DNA from: an uncultured Alphaproteobacteria bacterium
GTDB lineage: Bacteria > Pseudomonadota > Alphaproteobacteria > GCA-2731375
DNA: 64,000 nucleotides
NCBI GenBank assembly: GCA_951812805.1
Contig: CATOSZ010000003.1
Span: 1,380,557 to 1,444,556, forward strand
Direction: 5' to 3'
Shown here one piece after another: positions 53,944 to 63,556 of the stretch. The stretch's first letter is position 1. Each line of letters opens with the position of its first letter. The notes below the pieces were generated by a model, which saw nothing but the letters and a program-made list of their open reading frames with translations, made no database searches and was not told where the DNA came from. The position numbers and the translations under genes were made by a program.

Positions 53944-54639
53944 ATGACCCCACGACCCCGCATTCCCGGCCTGTGCCTCGCCCTGTTCCTGTCCTGCATG
54001 GCGTTCCCCACCAGCGCCGCGCTCGGACAGGTCAGCGGCTCCGCGCGCGTCATCGACGGCGATACCCTCGAGATCGCCGGCGAGCGCCTTCGCCTGCACG
54101 GCATCGACGCGCCCGAGAGCCGGCAGACCTGCGCGCGCGAGGGTGTCATCTGGCTCTGCGGCAGCCAGGCCACGAAGACGCTCCGAGACCTGATCGGATC
54201 CAGCACGGTGACCTGCGATGACCAGGGCCGCGACCGCTGGGGCCGCCTCATATCCGTCTGCCATGTTGGAGCGACGAATCTCAACGCGGCGATGGTTTCC
54301 GCCGGGATGGCACTGGCCTACCAGCGATACAGCAAGAGGTTTCTACCACGGGAGGCCGAAGCGAAAGCAGCGCGCCGAGGGATGTGGGCAGGTCGCTTTG
54401 TCGAGCCCTGGCGCTGGCGCCGAGGCGCCCGGCTGACATCGCGCGCGGCAAACGACGACCGGCCTGCTCGAGCTCGGGACTGCCGCATCAAGGGCAACAT
54501 CTCGCGGAACGGCAAGATCTACCACGTCCCCGGCGGTCGGTATTACAGCCGGACCAAGATCGGCCCGTCCAAGAGTGAGCGTTGGTTCTGCACCGAGGGA
54601 GAGGCCCAGGCGGCGGGATGGCGGCGCTCGAAGCGGTGA
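53944..54639 (+). CDS. Secreted thermonuclease-like nuclease with C-terminal sunset-type domain
   Basis: 231 residues: signal peptide (LCLALFLSCMAFPTSAALG), then an SNase domain with VIDGDTLEIAGERLRLHGIDAPE (Ca2+-binding Asp and catalytic Arg) and DRWGRLISVCHV, and a C-terminal module with CRIKGNISRNGKIYHVPGG and ERWFCTEGEAQAAGWRRSKR that resembles the sunset domain found after SNase domains in other bacteria. It would degrade nucleic acid outside the cytoplasm. It begins 46 bp inside the region flanked by the inverted IS21 copies. A degraded relative of its C-terminal SNase part lies at 55683-55895. Confidence 0.9.
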   Translation: MTPRPRIPGLCLALFLSCMAFPTSAALGQVSGSARVIDGDTLEIAGERLRLHGIDAPESRQTCAREGVIWLCGSQATKTLRDLIGSSTVTCDDQGRDRWGRLISVCHVGATNLNAAMVSAGMALAYQRYSKRFLPREAEAKAARRGMWAGRFVEPWRWRRGARLTSRAANDDRPARARDCRIKGNISRNGKIYHVPGGRYYSRTKIGPSKSERWFCTEGEAQAAGWRRSKR

Positions 54640-54742
54640 AGGGCCGGATCGTCTTTTGCAATGCGGCCGATCCGCCGCTCCCGGCGCCAACCCGCTTGCG
54701 CGGGCGGGAGTAAGAGGACGGCCGGGCGATGGGGGAGCGCGG
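54632..54742. repeat. Duplicated block after the nuclease gene, locus 1
   Basis: Holds two words back to back: AGCGGTGAAGGGCCGGATCG and onward to TTGCAATG (54632-54663), and CCGATCCGCC to GGGGGAGCGCGG (54667-54742, including GTAAGAGGACGG). Both recur at 55654-55685 and 55914-55992. Confidence 0.75.
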
Positions 54743-54795
54743 CGCGCGGGAAGGCGGCAATCCGCCGCTATTGTCACAAGGGGGAGCTTGGCACG

Positions 54796-55188
54796 ATGGG
54801 AAAGGTTATCCGCGTAAAGAACTGGGGTGACGCACACCCCGACCAAGATTTCGCCGCCGCGATACGCCGTCTTCCGCCACCATTGCCCGTGGTCTCGAAC
54901 GGTGCCGCTTGTCCCTGGTGCGGCGCTCTGCACGAGCGGATGACCATCGGCTGGAACGATTGCGAGCACTGCCCACGCGCCTTCATGATCGGCCACCCGC
55001 CGGAAGGCGACCCCGACTTCATCCTCATGACCTTCGTCCCCTTTCCCTGGCAGGCCTTCCACGAGCTGGGAGGCCGTGCCGGCCTGCTCGACGACTGGAC
55101 GCCGAACGCGGACCTGCGAGAGATCTATAACCAGATCGATACAATGCGGGCCGCTTGGCGCCCAGCGGGGGACGATCCGGAGCGATGA
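54796..55188 (+). CDS. Hypothetical protein with a four-Cys zinc-ribbon-like motif
   Basis: 130 residues starting MGKVIRVKNWGDAHPDQDF. CPWCGALHER and CEHCPRAFMIG, 20 residues apart, form a C-x-x-C pair of a probable zinc ribbon. The remainder has no recognised domain. GGGGAG lies 10 nt upstream of the ATG. It lies in the phage-like island between the IS21 copies, so a phage or plasmid origin is likely. Function unknown. Confidence 0.7.
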   Translation: MGKVIRVKNWGDAHPDQDFAAAIRRLPPPLPVVSNGAACPWCGALHERMTIGWNDCEHCPRAFMIGHPPEGDPDFILMTFVPFPWQAFHELGGRAGLLDDWTPNADLREIYNQIDTMRAAWRPAGDDPER

Positions 55189-55527
55189 GCTCCGCGTTGA
55201 CGAAAGGCGTGGTGCGCCCTGCCCGTAATCCTGGCCACGGGGACGGCGGCGGGCGCGCTGGGCGGCGACTCTCGGGCATCTTCCATGCGGAGCGGCCAAA
55301 AGGCGGTCGCATGCTGTCGGAACAGCTGGTCGGATGCGATCGGAATCGCCGGTCGGATGCGTCGGAATGCACGGCCAGCGGGAGAAAGAGGATAGCCAGG
55401 TCGAGGAGGAGGGCGAGCCGTGACGGAGAAGCGACCCGCGCGCCGGCGCCCACCACACGCGCCCGCCACACTCCACGTAACTTTTTGCCACCTCATTTGT
55501 GGCAGAAAGTTACGGGATCAATAGCCG
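55189..55527. other. Non-coding stretch with hairpin
   Basis: No convincing gene. It contains a pair of related words (GGTCGGATGCG near 55328 and 55351) and the inverted repeat at 55477-55513. Confidence 0.45.
55477..55513. repeat. 15-bp inverted repeat hairpin
   Basis: GTAACTTTTTGCCAC and GTGGCAGAAAGTTAC pair over 15 bp with one mismatch around a 7-nt loop. It lies just beyond the stop of the small minus-strand gene at 55528, so it may be its terminator, although it looks equally like a recombination or protein-binding site. Confidence 0.6.
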
Positions 55528-55683
55528 TCAGTGATTTTTCCACCGCTCGGCCGCCGCCTTCCGCGCGATCTCCGACCTCTGTTCGGGCGTCAGCTTCGCG
55601 GCTCGAGCCTTTCCGCCCTTCTGCCCGAGCGCAACGGCGGCCTTGTCCTTGCCAGCGGTGAATGGCCGAATCGTCTTTTGCAA
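55528..55683 (-). CDS. Small basic protein, GGKARAAKLTPEQR type, 51 aa
   Basis: Starts at TTG (SD GAGGA 6 nt upstream) and reads LQKTIRPFTAGKDKAAVALG, then QKGGKARAAKLTPEQRSEI and ARKAAAERWKNH. The GxKGGKARAxxLTPExRxEIAxKAAxxRW pattern is common in small phage and plasmid proteins of unknown role. The start codon region is duplicated at 54632-54663, where only LQKTIRPFTA remains, giving a truncated paralogue. Confidence 0.65.
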   Translation of the reverse strand: MQKTIRPFTAGKDKAAVALGQKGGKARAAKLTPEQRSEIARKAAAERWKNH

Positions 55684-55685
55684 TG
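55654..55685. repeat. Duplicated block, locus 2, first word
   Basis: Matches 54632-54663 with two differences. It contains the start of the small minus-strand gene. Confidence 0.75.
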
Positions 55686-55895
55686 TCGATCCTCGACGCC
55701 ATGCGCCGCGGGATCGCGGGCAAGGCCGGCCTCGGCTGTTGGCTCGTACGCCAGGACTTGGCGCTTGCCGCGCGGCGCTATTCGAGCCGCGGCGTTGCCG
55801 CCGAACAGGCCGCCCGCGCCACTAAGGCCAGACTCTGGCGCGGCGCCTTCGTCGCACCCTGGGACTGGCGGCGGGGAAAGCGGCTCGCGCGCTGA
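55683..55895 (+). pseudogene. Degraded SNase C-terminal fragment
   Basis: The frame ending at 55895 reads LALAARRYSSRGVAAEQAAR and then ATKARLWRGAFVAPWDWRRGKRL. It aligns with MALAYQRYSKRFLPREAEAKAARRG...FVEPWRWRRGARL of the nuclease at 53944. The first 20 residues do not match, and the catalytic part is absent. It is a remnant of a second nuclease gene. Confidence 0.65.
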
Positions 55896-55913
55896 GTGGC
55901 CTCCAGCCGGCAA

Positions 55914-55992
55914 CCGATCCGCCGCACCCGGCACCAGCCCCGCTTGCGCACCGGCGGGAGTAAGAGGACGGCGGGGCGATGGGGGAGCGCGG
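55914..55992. repeat. Duplicated block, locus 2, second word
   Basis: Imperfect match to 54667-54742, including GCGGGAGTAAGAGGACGG and GCGATGGGGGAGCGCGG. Here it is separated from the first word by the SNase fragment, whereas in locus 1 the two are adjacent. Confidence 0.7.
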
Positions 55993-56058
55993 GGAGAGGT
56001 CATTCGCCTATCGCCGCTGAAACGTATCGTTCCCAAGAGCCATTGGAGAGGCTATGTT

Positions 56059-56526
56059 ATGCCCATGAGCGACAGTGCCGAAAGCATCTACGACACCCAC
56101 GCGGCCGTGCGCCAGCTGAAGGAAGCCGGCATGCCGGAGCCGCAGGCCGAGGTCGTGGTCTCCCAGCAACACAACCTGATCCGCCATAATCTCGCGACCA
56201 AGGCCGATATCGAGACGGTACGCGGCGAAATCGAGACCCTGCGCCTGGAAACCAAGGGGGAGATCGAAAAACTCCGGATCGAAACCAAGGCCGACATGCA
56301 GGCCCTGCATCTGGAGACGAACGCCGTCATCGAAGCCCTGCGTCAAGAGACCAAGGGTGAAATCGCGAGCGTTCGCGGCGACGTCGAGAAACTCCGCCTG
56401 GAGACCAAGGCCAGCATTTCCAACCTGAAGCTCGATCTTCTGAAGTGGAACGCCGGCATGCTGTTCACCGCCACGATCGCCATCGGCGGCATCGTGCTTG
56501 CCGCGTTGCGCCTGCTTCCCGTCTGA
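56059..56526 (+). CDS. Coiled-coil protein with C-terminal membrane helix (DUF1640-like)
   Basis: 155 residues. After a short N-domain (IYDTHAAVRQLKEAGMPEPQAEVV) comes a long heptad stretch with repeated ETKGEIEKLRxE units (about 50-130) and one C-terminal membrane helix (LFTATIAIGGIVLAALRLL). This matches CCDC90/DUF1640 proteins, common in alphaproteobacteria and phages. Role unknown; membrane-tethered trimeric coiled coil is the expected form. GGAGAGG lies upstream of the ATG. Confidence 0.82.
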   Translation: MPMSDSAESIYDTHAAVRQLKEAGMPEPQAEVVVSQQHNLIRHNLATKADIETVRGEIETLRLETKGEIEKLRIETKADMQALHLETNAVIEALRQETKGEIASVRGDVEKLRLETKASISNLKLDLLKWNAGMLFTATIAIGGIVLAALRLLPV

Positions 56527-56743
56527 GGCCCCCCAGCCGCGCATTCCGCCCGGCATTCTTCTCGTAATTCACCGCCCACCACTTCCCGGCCCGTACAGGC
56601 CCGCCGGCGGGCATTTCGCCGTCGGCGTGTGAATCGGCATGCAAAACTGACCCACTTTGGTGGGTTATGAGCGGTAAGAATTGACCCACCTGGAACGCTA
56701 GCATCCGCACGGAACAGTGCGGAGGAAAGAGCAGGTGGTATTG

Positions 56744-58243
56744 ATGGAAAGCGTATTGAAGATCCGACGTTGGATATTACGGGAGGGTCGGAGTATCCGA
56801 TCTGTATCTCGTCAGACTGGTTTGTCGCGGAACACGATTAAGAAGTATCTGAAGGACGGCGATCCACCGAGCTATCAGCGGCGCGTTTCACCCGTCCGGC
56901 GTAAGCTTAGCGATGGCTTCGCCAGCCGGCTTCGGGCGCTCTTTGAGCAGGACCTGGGGCGCCCGCGCCGTGAGCGCCGGACGGCCAAGAAGCTTTATGA
57001 GCAGCTTGTGTCGGAAGGCTATAGCGGATCCTACTCGACGGTTCAGAGGTTTGTCCGCGACCTGAAGCGTTCTGGCGCCGGATCGGGGGATGCGTTCATT
57101 CCGTTGCACTTTACGGCAGGTGACGCGCTCCAGTTTGACTGGAGCACGGAATACGCTGTCCTGGGCGGTGTCGAGCAGAAGGTAAAGGTTGCCCACTTCC
57201 GCCTATGTCATAGCCGCAAGCCCTTTGTTGTTGCCTATCCCAGCGAATCTCAGGAGATGGTGCTGGACGCCTTTGCACGGGCGATGTCTTTCTATGGCGG
57301 CGTACCGCGCCGGGTGATCATCGACAACCCCAAGACGATGGTAACCTATGTTTCGCGCTCTAAGGACCGTGTGTTCCATCCGCGCTTTCTGGCGTTGATG
57401 AACCACTATGTGATGGAACCGGTTGCTTGCACACCCGCGGCGGGGTGGGAGAAGGGTCAGATTGAGAACCAGGTTGGGTTCCTGCGGGGACAGCTGTTTG
57501 CGCCCAAGCCCGCCTTTGACGATCTGGATGCGCTGAACGGCTGGTTGCGTCTGCGCTGCGAGGAATTGGCGAATCGCGCCCACCCCGAACAATCGGATCG
57601 CAAGATCTCGGACGTGTTCGCAGACGAGTGCGCCGAACTGCGTCCCCTGGGCCGGGCTTTTGACGGCTATGTTGAGAAGGCCGCTCGTGTCCGCTCTACC
57701 TGTCTGGTCCAATATGCCACCAATCGCTATAGCGTCCCCTCCCGGTTCGCCGGGGAGCTTGTCTCTCTGCGCGCCTATGCGGACCGGATCGTGGTTGTGT
57801 CAGGGCAGAATGTGATTGCCGAGCACAAGCGCCGCTTTACCCGCAACGCCAGCTATTTCGAGCCCTGGCATTACCTGCCCCTACTCGACCGCAAGCCCGG
57901 CGCGCTGAGAGATGGCGCGCCCTTTGTGGGTTGGCAATTGCCTGAGGCGATGCACCGGGTCAGGGCGCATTACATGGCCGGCAAAGGCGGGGACCGGGAG
58001 TTTGTCGATCTGCTCCTGCTGGCCCAGGATCACGGGATCGAGGTGGTCGAGATAGCCTGTGAACTGGCCGTGGAGCAGAACACGCTGCGCCTTCCGGCCA
58101 TCATCAATCTGATCAACCAACTGGTGGAGCCGGTCATCGCGCCATGGGGCGAGAGCCACGCCTATCCGCAACTGACCTTGCGGCCCGAAGCGGACTGCAA
58201 GCGCTATGAGACGCTGTGCGTTGCCGGGGAGGCCGTCGCATGA
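56744..58243 (+). CDS. istA: IS21 transposase IstA (copy 3)
   Basis: Identical in translation to the other IstA copies: helix-turn-helix ([17 protein letters not shown]) and DDE core. The hairpin CCGCAC-N6-GTGCGG before GGAGG is at 56705-56722. GTG at 56717 is the alternative start. Confidence 0.95.
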   Translation: MESVLKIRRWILREGRSIRSVSRQTGLSRNTIKKYLKDGDPPSYQRRVSPVRRKLSDGFASRLRALFEQDLGRPRRERRTAKKLYEQLVSEGYSGSYSTVQRFVRDLKRSGAGSGDAFIPLHFTAGDALQFDWSTEYAVLGGVEQKVKVAHFRLCHSRKPFVVAYPSESQEMVLDAFARAMSFYGGVPRRVIIDNPKTMVTYVSRSKDRVFHPRFLALMNHYVMEPVACTPAAGWEKGQIENQVGFLRGQLFAPKPAFDDLDALNGWLRLRCEELANRAHPEQSDRKISDVFADECAELRPLGRAFDGYVEKAARVRSTCLVQYATNRYSVPSRFAGELVSLRAYADRIVVVSGQNVIAEHKRRFTRNASYFEPWHYLPLLDRKPGALRDGAPFVGWQLPEAMHRVRAHYMAGKGGDREFVDLLLLAQDHGIEVVEIACELAVEQNTLRLPAIINLINQLVEPVIAPWGESHAYPQLTLRPEADCKRYETLCVAGEAVA

Positions 58244-58971
58244 AAGCTTTGATAGACCAACTGATCGCCCTGAGGCTGTATGGAATGGCGGCTTGCGCCG
58301 AAGCTTTGCTGGCCGCGCGCAAGCCGCCAAGTCTGACCACTGCGATAAAGCAACTGATCGACGCCGAGACTGTAGAGCGCCGGGTGCGCTCTATCCAGCA
58401 CCAAATGCGGGCCTCGAAGTTCCCCCACCATAAGGACTTCGCCACTTTCGATTACGGCCTAGCCGCCGTCACCCAAGCGCAAATCGACCCCTTCTGCTCA
58501 GGGCAGTTCACCCAGGAGGCCCACAACCTCATTCTGGTGGGCGGAACCGGTACGGGCAAAACCCACATCGCCATTGCTCTGGGGACGCTGTTGATCAATC
58601 AGGGAAAGAAGGTCCGTTTCTTCAACGCCGTCGATCTGATCAATGCGCTGATCAAGGAACAGGCCGAAGGCAACGCCGGCAAGATCATCCGGCAACTGAC
58701 GGCCATGGATTGCGTCATCATCGACGAACTGGGCTATATCCCATTCCCCAAATCCGGCGGTGCGCTCTTGTTCCACCTGATCAGCAAACTCTATGAGAAG
58801 ACCAGCGTCATCATCACCACCAATCTGGAGTTCGGGGAATGGGTCTCCGTCTTCGGAGATGCAAAAATGACAACCGCGTTGCTGGATCGTGTAACGCATC
58901 ACTGCGCAATCATCGAAACAGGCAACATGTCTTACCGCTTCGCACAAAGCAAACAGCGACGACAAAAGTAG
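58240..58971 (+). CDS. istB: IS21 helper ATPase IstB (copy 3)
   Basis: AAA+ ATPase identical in translation to the other copies; ATGA overlap with istA. A hairpin follows at 58985-59033. Confidence 0.95.
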   Translation: MKALIDQLIALRLYGMAACAEALLAARKPPSLTTAIKQLIDAETVERRVRSIQHQMRASKFPHHKDFATFDYGLAAVTQAQIDPFCSGQFTQEAHNLILVGGTGTGKTHIAIALGTLLINQGKKVRFFNAVDLINALIKEQAEGNAGKIIRQLTAMDCVIIDELGYIPFPKSGGALLFHLISKLYEKTSVIITTNLEFGEWVSVFGDAKMTTALLDRVTHHCAIIETGNMSYRFAQSKQRRQK

Positions 58972-59128
58972 CCGCCCTGTAAGCAAAGCCCCAGGCTGAT
59001 CCGCTATATGGAGCCAATCAGCCTGGGGGCTTTCATCGCAAAGGCGGGCAAATCAAAACGGGTCCTGTACAGATTGTTCTGCAAAAGGGGTTTCGTAGCT
59101 GGGGCACAAGTCCGGGCCGATGGGGTGG

Positions 59129-59257
59129 ATGAGCTGCCTCCGGCTGGTCCGGGCTCTCGCGATCGAAATCCATGAGGACTGGCTGGATGCCAACCGCTAG
59201 CTCAACATGATCCATCTCAAGGAGAGCAAAAGCGAACGCATCCAGAAAGCCGCCTGA
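59129..59257 (+). pseudogene. Fossil IS256-type transposase C-terminus inside IS21 (copy 3)
   Basis: Third occurrence of the fragment at 18209-18337 and 51268-51396, with the same in-frame TAG. Confidence 0.65.
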
Positions 59258-59602
59258 CGGCGGCTCGGCATGCCTGGCGCTCCGAGCAATCGAAATCTCC
59301 GCGCCAGGCATGCCGGTGGCCCTCATCGGCAGCCATGACAAACTTGCAGAACAGTCTGGACACTACTTCAAAAGCTCATTGCCACTTCAAGAACCCCACC
59401 TGATCCCCACGTTCCGCCGCCGGCCCGGTTGTCCCGGTGGGCCCACAGGCCCCTCCCACGCGGCTTCGCTCCGCGTAACGCAAAGCGCTACACGAAGCCG
59501 CGCGGGGCCCTCCCGTGGACTACCGGGACAACCTCCGTCGAAGCAAGGGGGGGGGTCAATTTTGCACGCCGATAGGGGGTCAGAATTAAATGCTGATTGA
59601 CA

Positions 59603-62121
59603 CCCCAGATCAAGGATCGGTTCTCGAACAGGTCCAACAGACCCTCCATTATGCGGGTCTGACTGGCGCCGTCCATGCTGCTGGTCGATTCGAACAACAA
59701 CAGCACGTCGGGACGCTTCAGGGTCGCGCGCGCCAAGGCCAGTCTCTGGCGCTGCGCGCTGGAGAGGCGCGCGCCCGCAATACCGACATTGTACTGCAGC
59801 CCGACCTCGGCAACCGTATGCCTGAGGCCGAGCTCGCTGATCACCTCGCGGATCAGCACGCCGACCCGCTCCTGCGCCTGGGCCTGGCCGTAGGCCACCT
59901 TGCCGAAAAGGATGTTGTCCATCAGGTTGGCGGCGCGGTTGTAGGTTTCGGAATCGAAGAACTCGATCGCGCCGGTGAGATCCTCGGGCAGCTTCTCCTC
60001 GAAGATCTTGCGCGCTTCCAGGATCTTGTCCTGGAATTCGTCGTCCACCAGGCCGAGGCGATGGCGGGCCGGCACCAGCACGAAGGGCAGCGATATCAAG
60101 GTCGAGCGTTCGCCGACCGGCAGGGCGGTCAGGTTGTCCCGATCGGCGCGCTGCAGCAGCGCCTGCAGCTCCGGCAGCTCGTCGGCGGAGACGAAGCTGA
60201 ACTGCTGGAACAGCTCGTGGTCCGGCGGCAGGTCGGCGAACAGTTCCACCATGGTCGCGGCCAACTGATAGCCGACCTGGAGGAACTTCTCCGTGAGGCC
60301 GACGTCCTCCAGGACCTGAAGGACGTAGGCATTGTCGGCCAGATGCTCGGAATCGAAATCGTCGGTCACCGGATTGCCGAACAACAGGTTCTCGCCGACG
60401 CTGGCGTTGGAATTGTAGGCGTCGCGATCGAACAGTTCGACGAGCGGTGCGATCTCGGGATCGCGCAGGCGTTCGCGCAGGCCGGCGCGGGCGGACATGA
60501 TCTGCTCCGCGACGTCGGCACGACGATCAGGGTCGATGATGCCGCGCAGGCCGAATTCGTAGATGTCCTCCGACATGCCGAGCATGTCGAGCACCTCGAG
60601 GCCGCGGGCCGACAGGCTCGCCAGATCGTCGACTCCGGCGGCGGCGTAATCGGTCCAGTCCGCCTCGATATCGAAATCGATATTGCCCGAGCGCGACGCC
60701 TCGCCGATATAGCGTCCGCGCTCGCCCGCCGCCGAGCCCTGATACTCGTGCTCGACGAGAGGGCGATGACGCAGGCCGAAGAAGAGATTGAAGGCGATCG
60801 TGCCGTTGAAGATGAAGGAGTTCTGGCCGACATAGGCGGTGCGCCGGCCGATCACCGCCTCGGGCGCCGTGGTGAAATCGACACCGCCGACGTTGATCGA
60901 GCCGCGGTCCGGGTCCAACAGGCGCGCAACGGTCAGGGTCAATTCCTCCCGCCCGCTGCCGGGCGGCCCGACGATGGCAACCCTTTGGTCCAGCGGCAGG
61001 CGCAAGGAGACGCCGTCCAGGACGGCGATGTCCTGGTCGTCCCGCCAGGTGAGGTTGGCGAGCGAGAGCTCACCGGTGAGCGGGGCGATGCTGTCCGGCT
61101 CGTCGAGCTGCGACGCGGCGTCCCGCATGCCGGCCGGCTCGAACTGGCTGATGACCTGGTCGTATTTGATGGTGGCATCGGCATACTGCTGGTAATAGGC
61201 GAGCAGCTCCTTCCAGGGCGAGGCCAGGTCCTTGTGTGCGGCGATGGCCGCGACCAGCGTGCCGATCTCCAGCTCGCCCTGGATCACCAGATAGCCGCCG
61301 ATCGAATAGAAGAAGAACGGCCCCAGCTGCTGAATGAAGTTGTTCAGGAACTTGATGACGAACTTCTGCCGGTAGATCTGATAGCGCACGTGGAAGATGG
61401 CGTGCAGCTGATTGGCGAAGTTGGCGAGCGCGAGACGGGCGCCGTCGTGCGCGCGGATTTCCTGCACGCCCTGCACGGTTTCGCCGATCCGCTCCGAGAG
61501 GCGGCGCACCCGGCGCACCCGTTCCTTGCCGAGCAGATTGACCCGGCGTTGCAGCTTCGGGATGATCCAGACCTGGAACGGATAGAGCATCACGGCGGCG
61601 AGCGCCATGCGCCAATCCTGATAGAACAGGAAGCCCAGGATGGTCAGCAGCGTGCCGCCCTGGAAGGCCGGCTGGCTGAACGCGTCGCCGATGAAGCCGC
61701 CGAGCGGCTCGACCTCCTGGGTGATCATCGGGATGATCTCGCCCTGGCTCATCTTGCGGAAGGTCGGCAGGGGGAAGCGCAGGATCCGGGAATAAAGGTC
61801 GTAGCGCAGCCGGCGCAGCATCCGCTCGCCGGTCAGGCCCTTGTAGACGTTGATCGCGTATTTGAAGCTCTGGTTGATGATGACCAGAACCAGAAAGCAA
61901 CCGCAGAGCACGAACAGGAAGGACACCTGATCGAGGATGATGCCGTCGTGGATCTCGTAGGGAAACTCGATCGAGCGCCCACCGATCGCCTCGTTGATGA
62001 TCAGCTTCGGCAATTCGTAGAAGAGATAGAGAAACGGGAACGAGGCCGCCGCCATCAAGGTCAGCGTGATCTGCTGCCGTTTACTAAAGCGCAGCACATA
62101 GCGGAGAATCGACTTTTCCAT
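59603..62121 (-). pseudogene. ABC exporter-like fusion with degenerate ATPase motifs, C-terminus cut by IS21
   Basis: About 839 residues from MEKSILRYVLRFSKRQQ. The N-terminal half is a six-helix ABC exporter membrane domain. The nucleotide-binding region is aberrant: Walker A reads GPPGSGREELT (Lys replaced by Arg, Ser/Thr by Glu). After the Q-loop-like YVGQNSFIFNGTIAFN an insertion of some 300 residues, rich in Asp/Glu and helices, precedes the signature LSSAQRQRLALARA and Walker B DVLLLFESTSSMD (Asp replaced by Phe, Glu kept). The frame hits IS21 after SLIWG, losing the H-loop and beyond. Such exporters with expanded domains occur in alphaproteobacteria near envelope-sugar genes. It probably did not hydrolyse ATP normally even when intact. 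Divergent from the glycosyltransferase at 62284. Confidence 0.82.
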
Positions 62122-62283
62122 GGCTACGACCGCGCCGCCCACACCTTGGACGCCCCCTCGAATACATCACGCACTCTAGCGGTTGACGTCGCCTACTGCA
62201 AAGTAACTAAACGATCTCAGAAAGTGTTTCCGAGATAATGTGCGCTATGTCATAGTCCCGCCCAAGAAATGGGGAGCTGCCTT

Positions 62284-63549
62284 ATGGGAGACAAGCGGGC
62301 GGGTTCGCGCGTCCTCATCTATAGCCACGACACCTTCGGGCTCGGCCATTTGCGCCGTTGTCGCACGATCGCGCATGCCCTGGTGGAGCGTTTTCGCAAC
62401 GTCTCCGTGCTCATTCTGTCTGGGTCTCCCATCATCGGCAGTTTCGACTTCCGCTCGCGTGTCGATTTCGTCCGGGTGCCTGGCGTCATCAAACTCAGGA
62501 ACGGCGAGTATACCTCCCTCAACCTGCATATTGATACGGAAGAGACGCTGCGGATGCGGGAGGAGATCATTCGCCACACCGCCGAAGTCTTCGCGCCCGA
62601 CGTCTTCATCGTCGACAAGGAACCGCTGGGTCTGCGCGGCGAGGTCGGGCCCACCCTCGCCATGCTGCGCGAGCGGGGCACCCGGCTGGTCCTCGGGCTG
62701 CGCGACGTGATGGACGAGCCGCGTTCGCTGGCACCCGAATGGCAGCGCAAGAACGTCATGCCGGCGCTGCGCGATCTCTACGACGAGATCTGGGTCTATG
62801 GCCTGCCGCAGATCTGCGATCCCCTGGAGGGCATTCAGCTATCCAAGCGTGTGCGCCGCAAGATGGTCTACACCGGCTATCTGGAGCGTACGGTGCCGCA
62901 TGCCGGCTCGAACTCGCCGCTGCCCGAAATCGTCAATCATCCCTACATCCTGGTGACGACCGGCGGCGGCGGCGACGGCGAGGGGCTGATCGAATGGGTG
63001 CTGCGCGCCTATGAAAGCGGCGAGCCGATGATGTATCCGGCCCTCCTCGTGCTCGGCCCCTTCATGCAGCCGGAGAAACGCTCGGAGTTCATGGCCCGCA
63101 TCGCCCGCCTCGACCAGGTCGACGCGATCACCTTCGACGCCCACATCGAGGCGCTGGAGGCCAACGCCGTCGGCGTCGTGGCGATGGGCGGCTACAATAC
63201 CTTCTGCGAGATCCTCAGCCTCGACAAGCGCGCGGTGATCGTGCCGCGTACCGCGCCGCGCATGGAGCAGATGATCCGCGCCGCGCGGGCCGAGGAACTC
63301 GGCCTCTCGCGCATGCTGGAGGACGACGGCACGTACGAGGCCGCGCCGATGGTGCGCGCGCTGCGCCAGCTGCCCTACCAGAACCGCCCCTCGGACGTCG
63401 TCGTGCCGGGCCTGTTGGAAGGCTTGGAGAACGTCGCCCGGCTGATCGGGCCCTGGCTGCCCGATGCGACGCCCGCCGACCAGACGGTCGAGGATCGCTT
63501 CGCCGCCGCGCATCAGGCGGGCCGCCGCCAGGTCGCCACCGGGGCCTGA
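62284..63549 (+). CDS. Glycosyltransferase, COG4671/MurG-like
   Basis: 421 residues of a GT-B fold. N-terminal domain: VLIYSHDTFGLGHLRRCRTIAHAL (His-containing glycine loop as in MurG), VFIVDKEPLGLRGEV. C-terminal domain: ILVTTGGGGDGEGLIEWVL, FDAHIEALEANAVGVVAMGGYNTFCEILSLDKRAVIVPR, the nucleotide-sugar site. It probably adds a sugar during polysaccharide or glycolipid synthesis at the inner membrane. GGGGAG lies 7 nt before the chosen ATG. It ends 7 nt before a second glycosyltransferase. Confidence 0.88.
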   Translation: MGDKRAGSRVLIYSHDTFGLGHLRRCRTIAHALVERFRNVSVLILSGSPIIGSFDFRSRVDFVRVPGVIKLRNGEYTSLNLHIDTEETLRMREEIIRHTAEVFAPDVFIVDKEPLGLRGEVGPTLAMLRERGTRLVLGLRDVMDEPRSLAPEWQRKNVMPALRDLYDEIWVYGLPQICDPLEGIQLSKRVRRKMVYTGYLERTVPHAGSNSPLPEIVNHPYILVTTGGGGDGEGLIEWVLRAYESGEPMMYPALLVLGPFMQPEKRSEFMARIARLDQVDAITFDAHIEALEANAVGVVAMGGYNTFCEILSLDKRAVIVPRTAPRMEQMIRAARAEELGLSRMLEDDGTYEAAPMVRALRQLPYQNRPSDVVVPGLLEGLENVARLIGPWLPDATPADQTVEDRFAAAHQAGRRQVATGA

Positions 63550-63556
63550 GACCGGC

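Larger units (their letters stand above)
56628..59602 (+). mobile_element. IS21-family element, copy 3, complete (2975 bp)
   Basis: Same length and ends as copy 2 in inverted orientation: right tip at 56628, left tip ending 59602. Left flank GTCGGCG and right flank CCCCAGA show no duplication. The left tip truncates the ABC exporter gene at 59603. Confidence 0.95.

Noticed and set aside
59590-62238. 882-residue plus-strand frame opposite the ABC exporter
   Set aside because: Antisense shadow; the minus-strand frame has recognisable ABC membrane and signature motifs.
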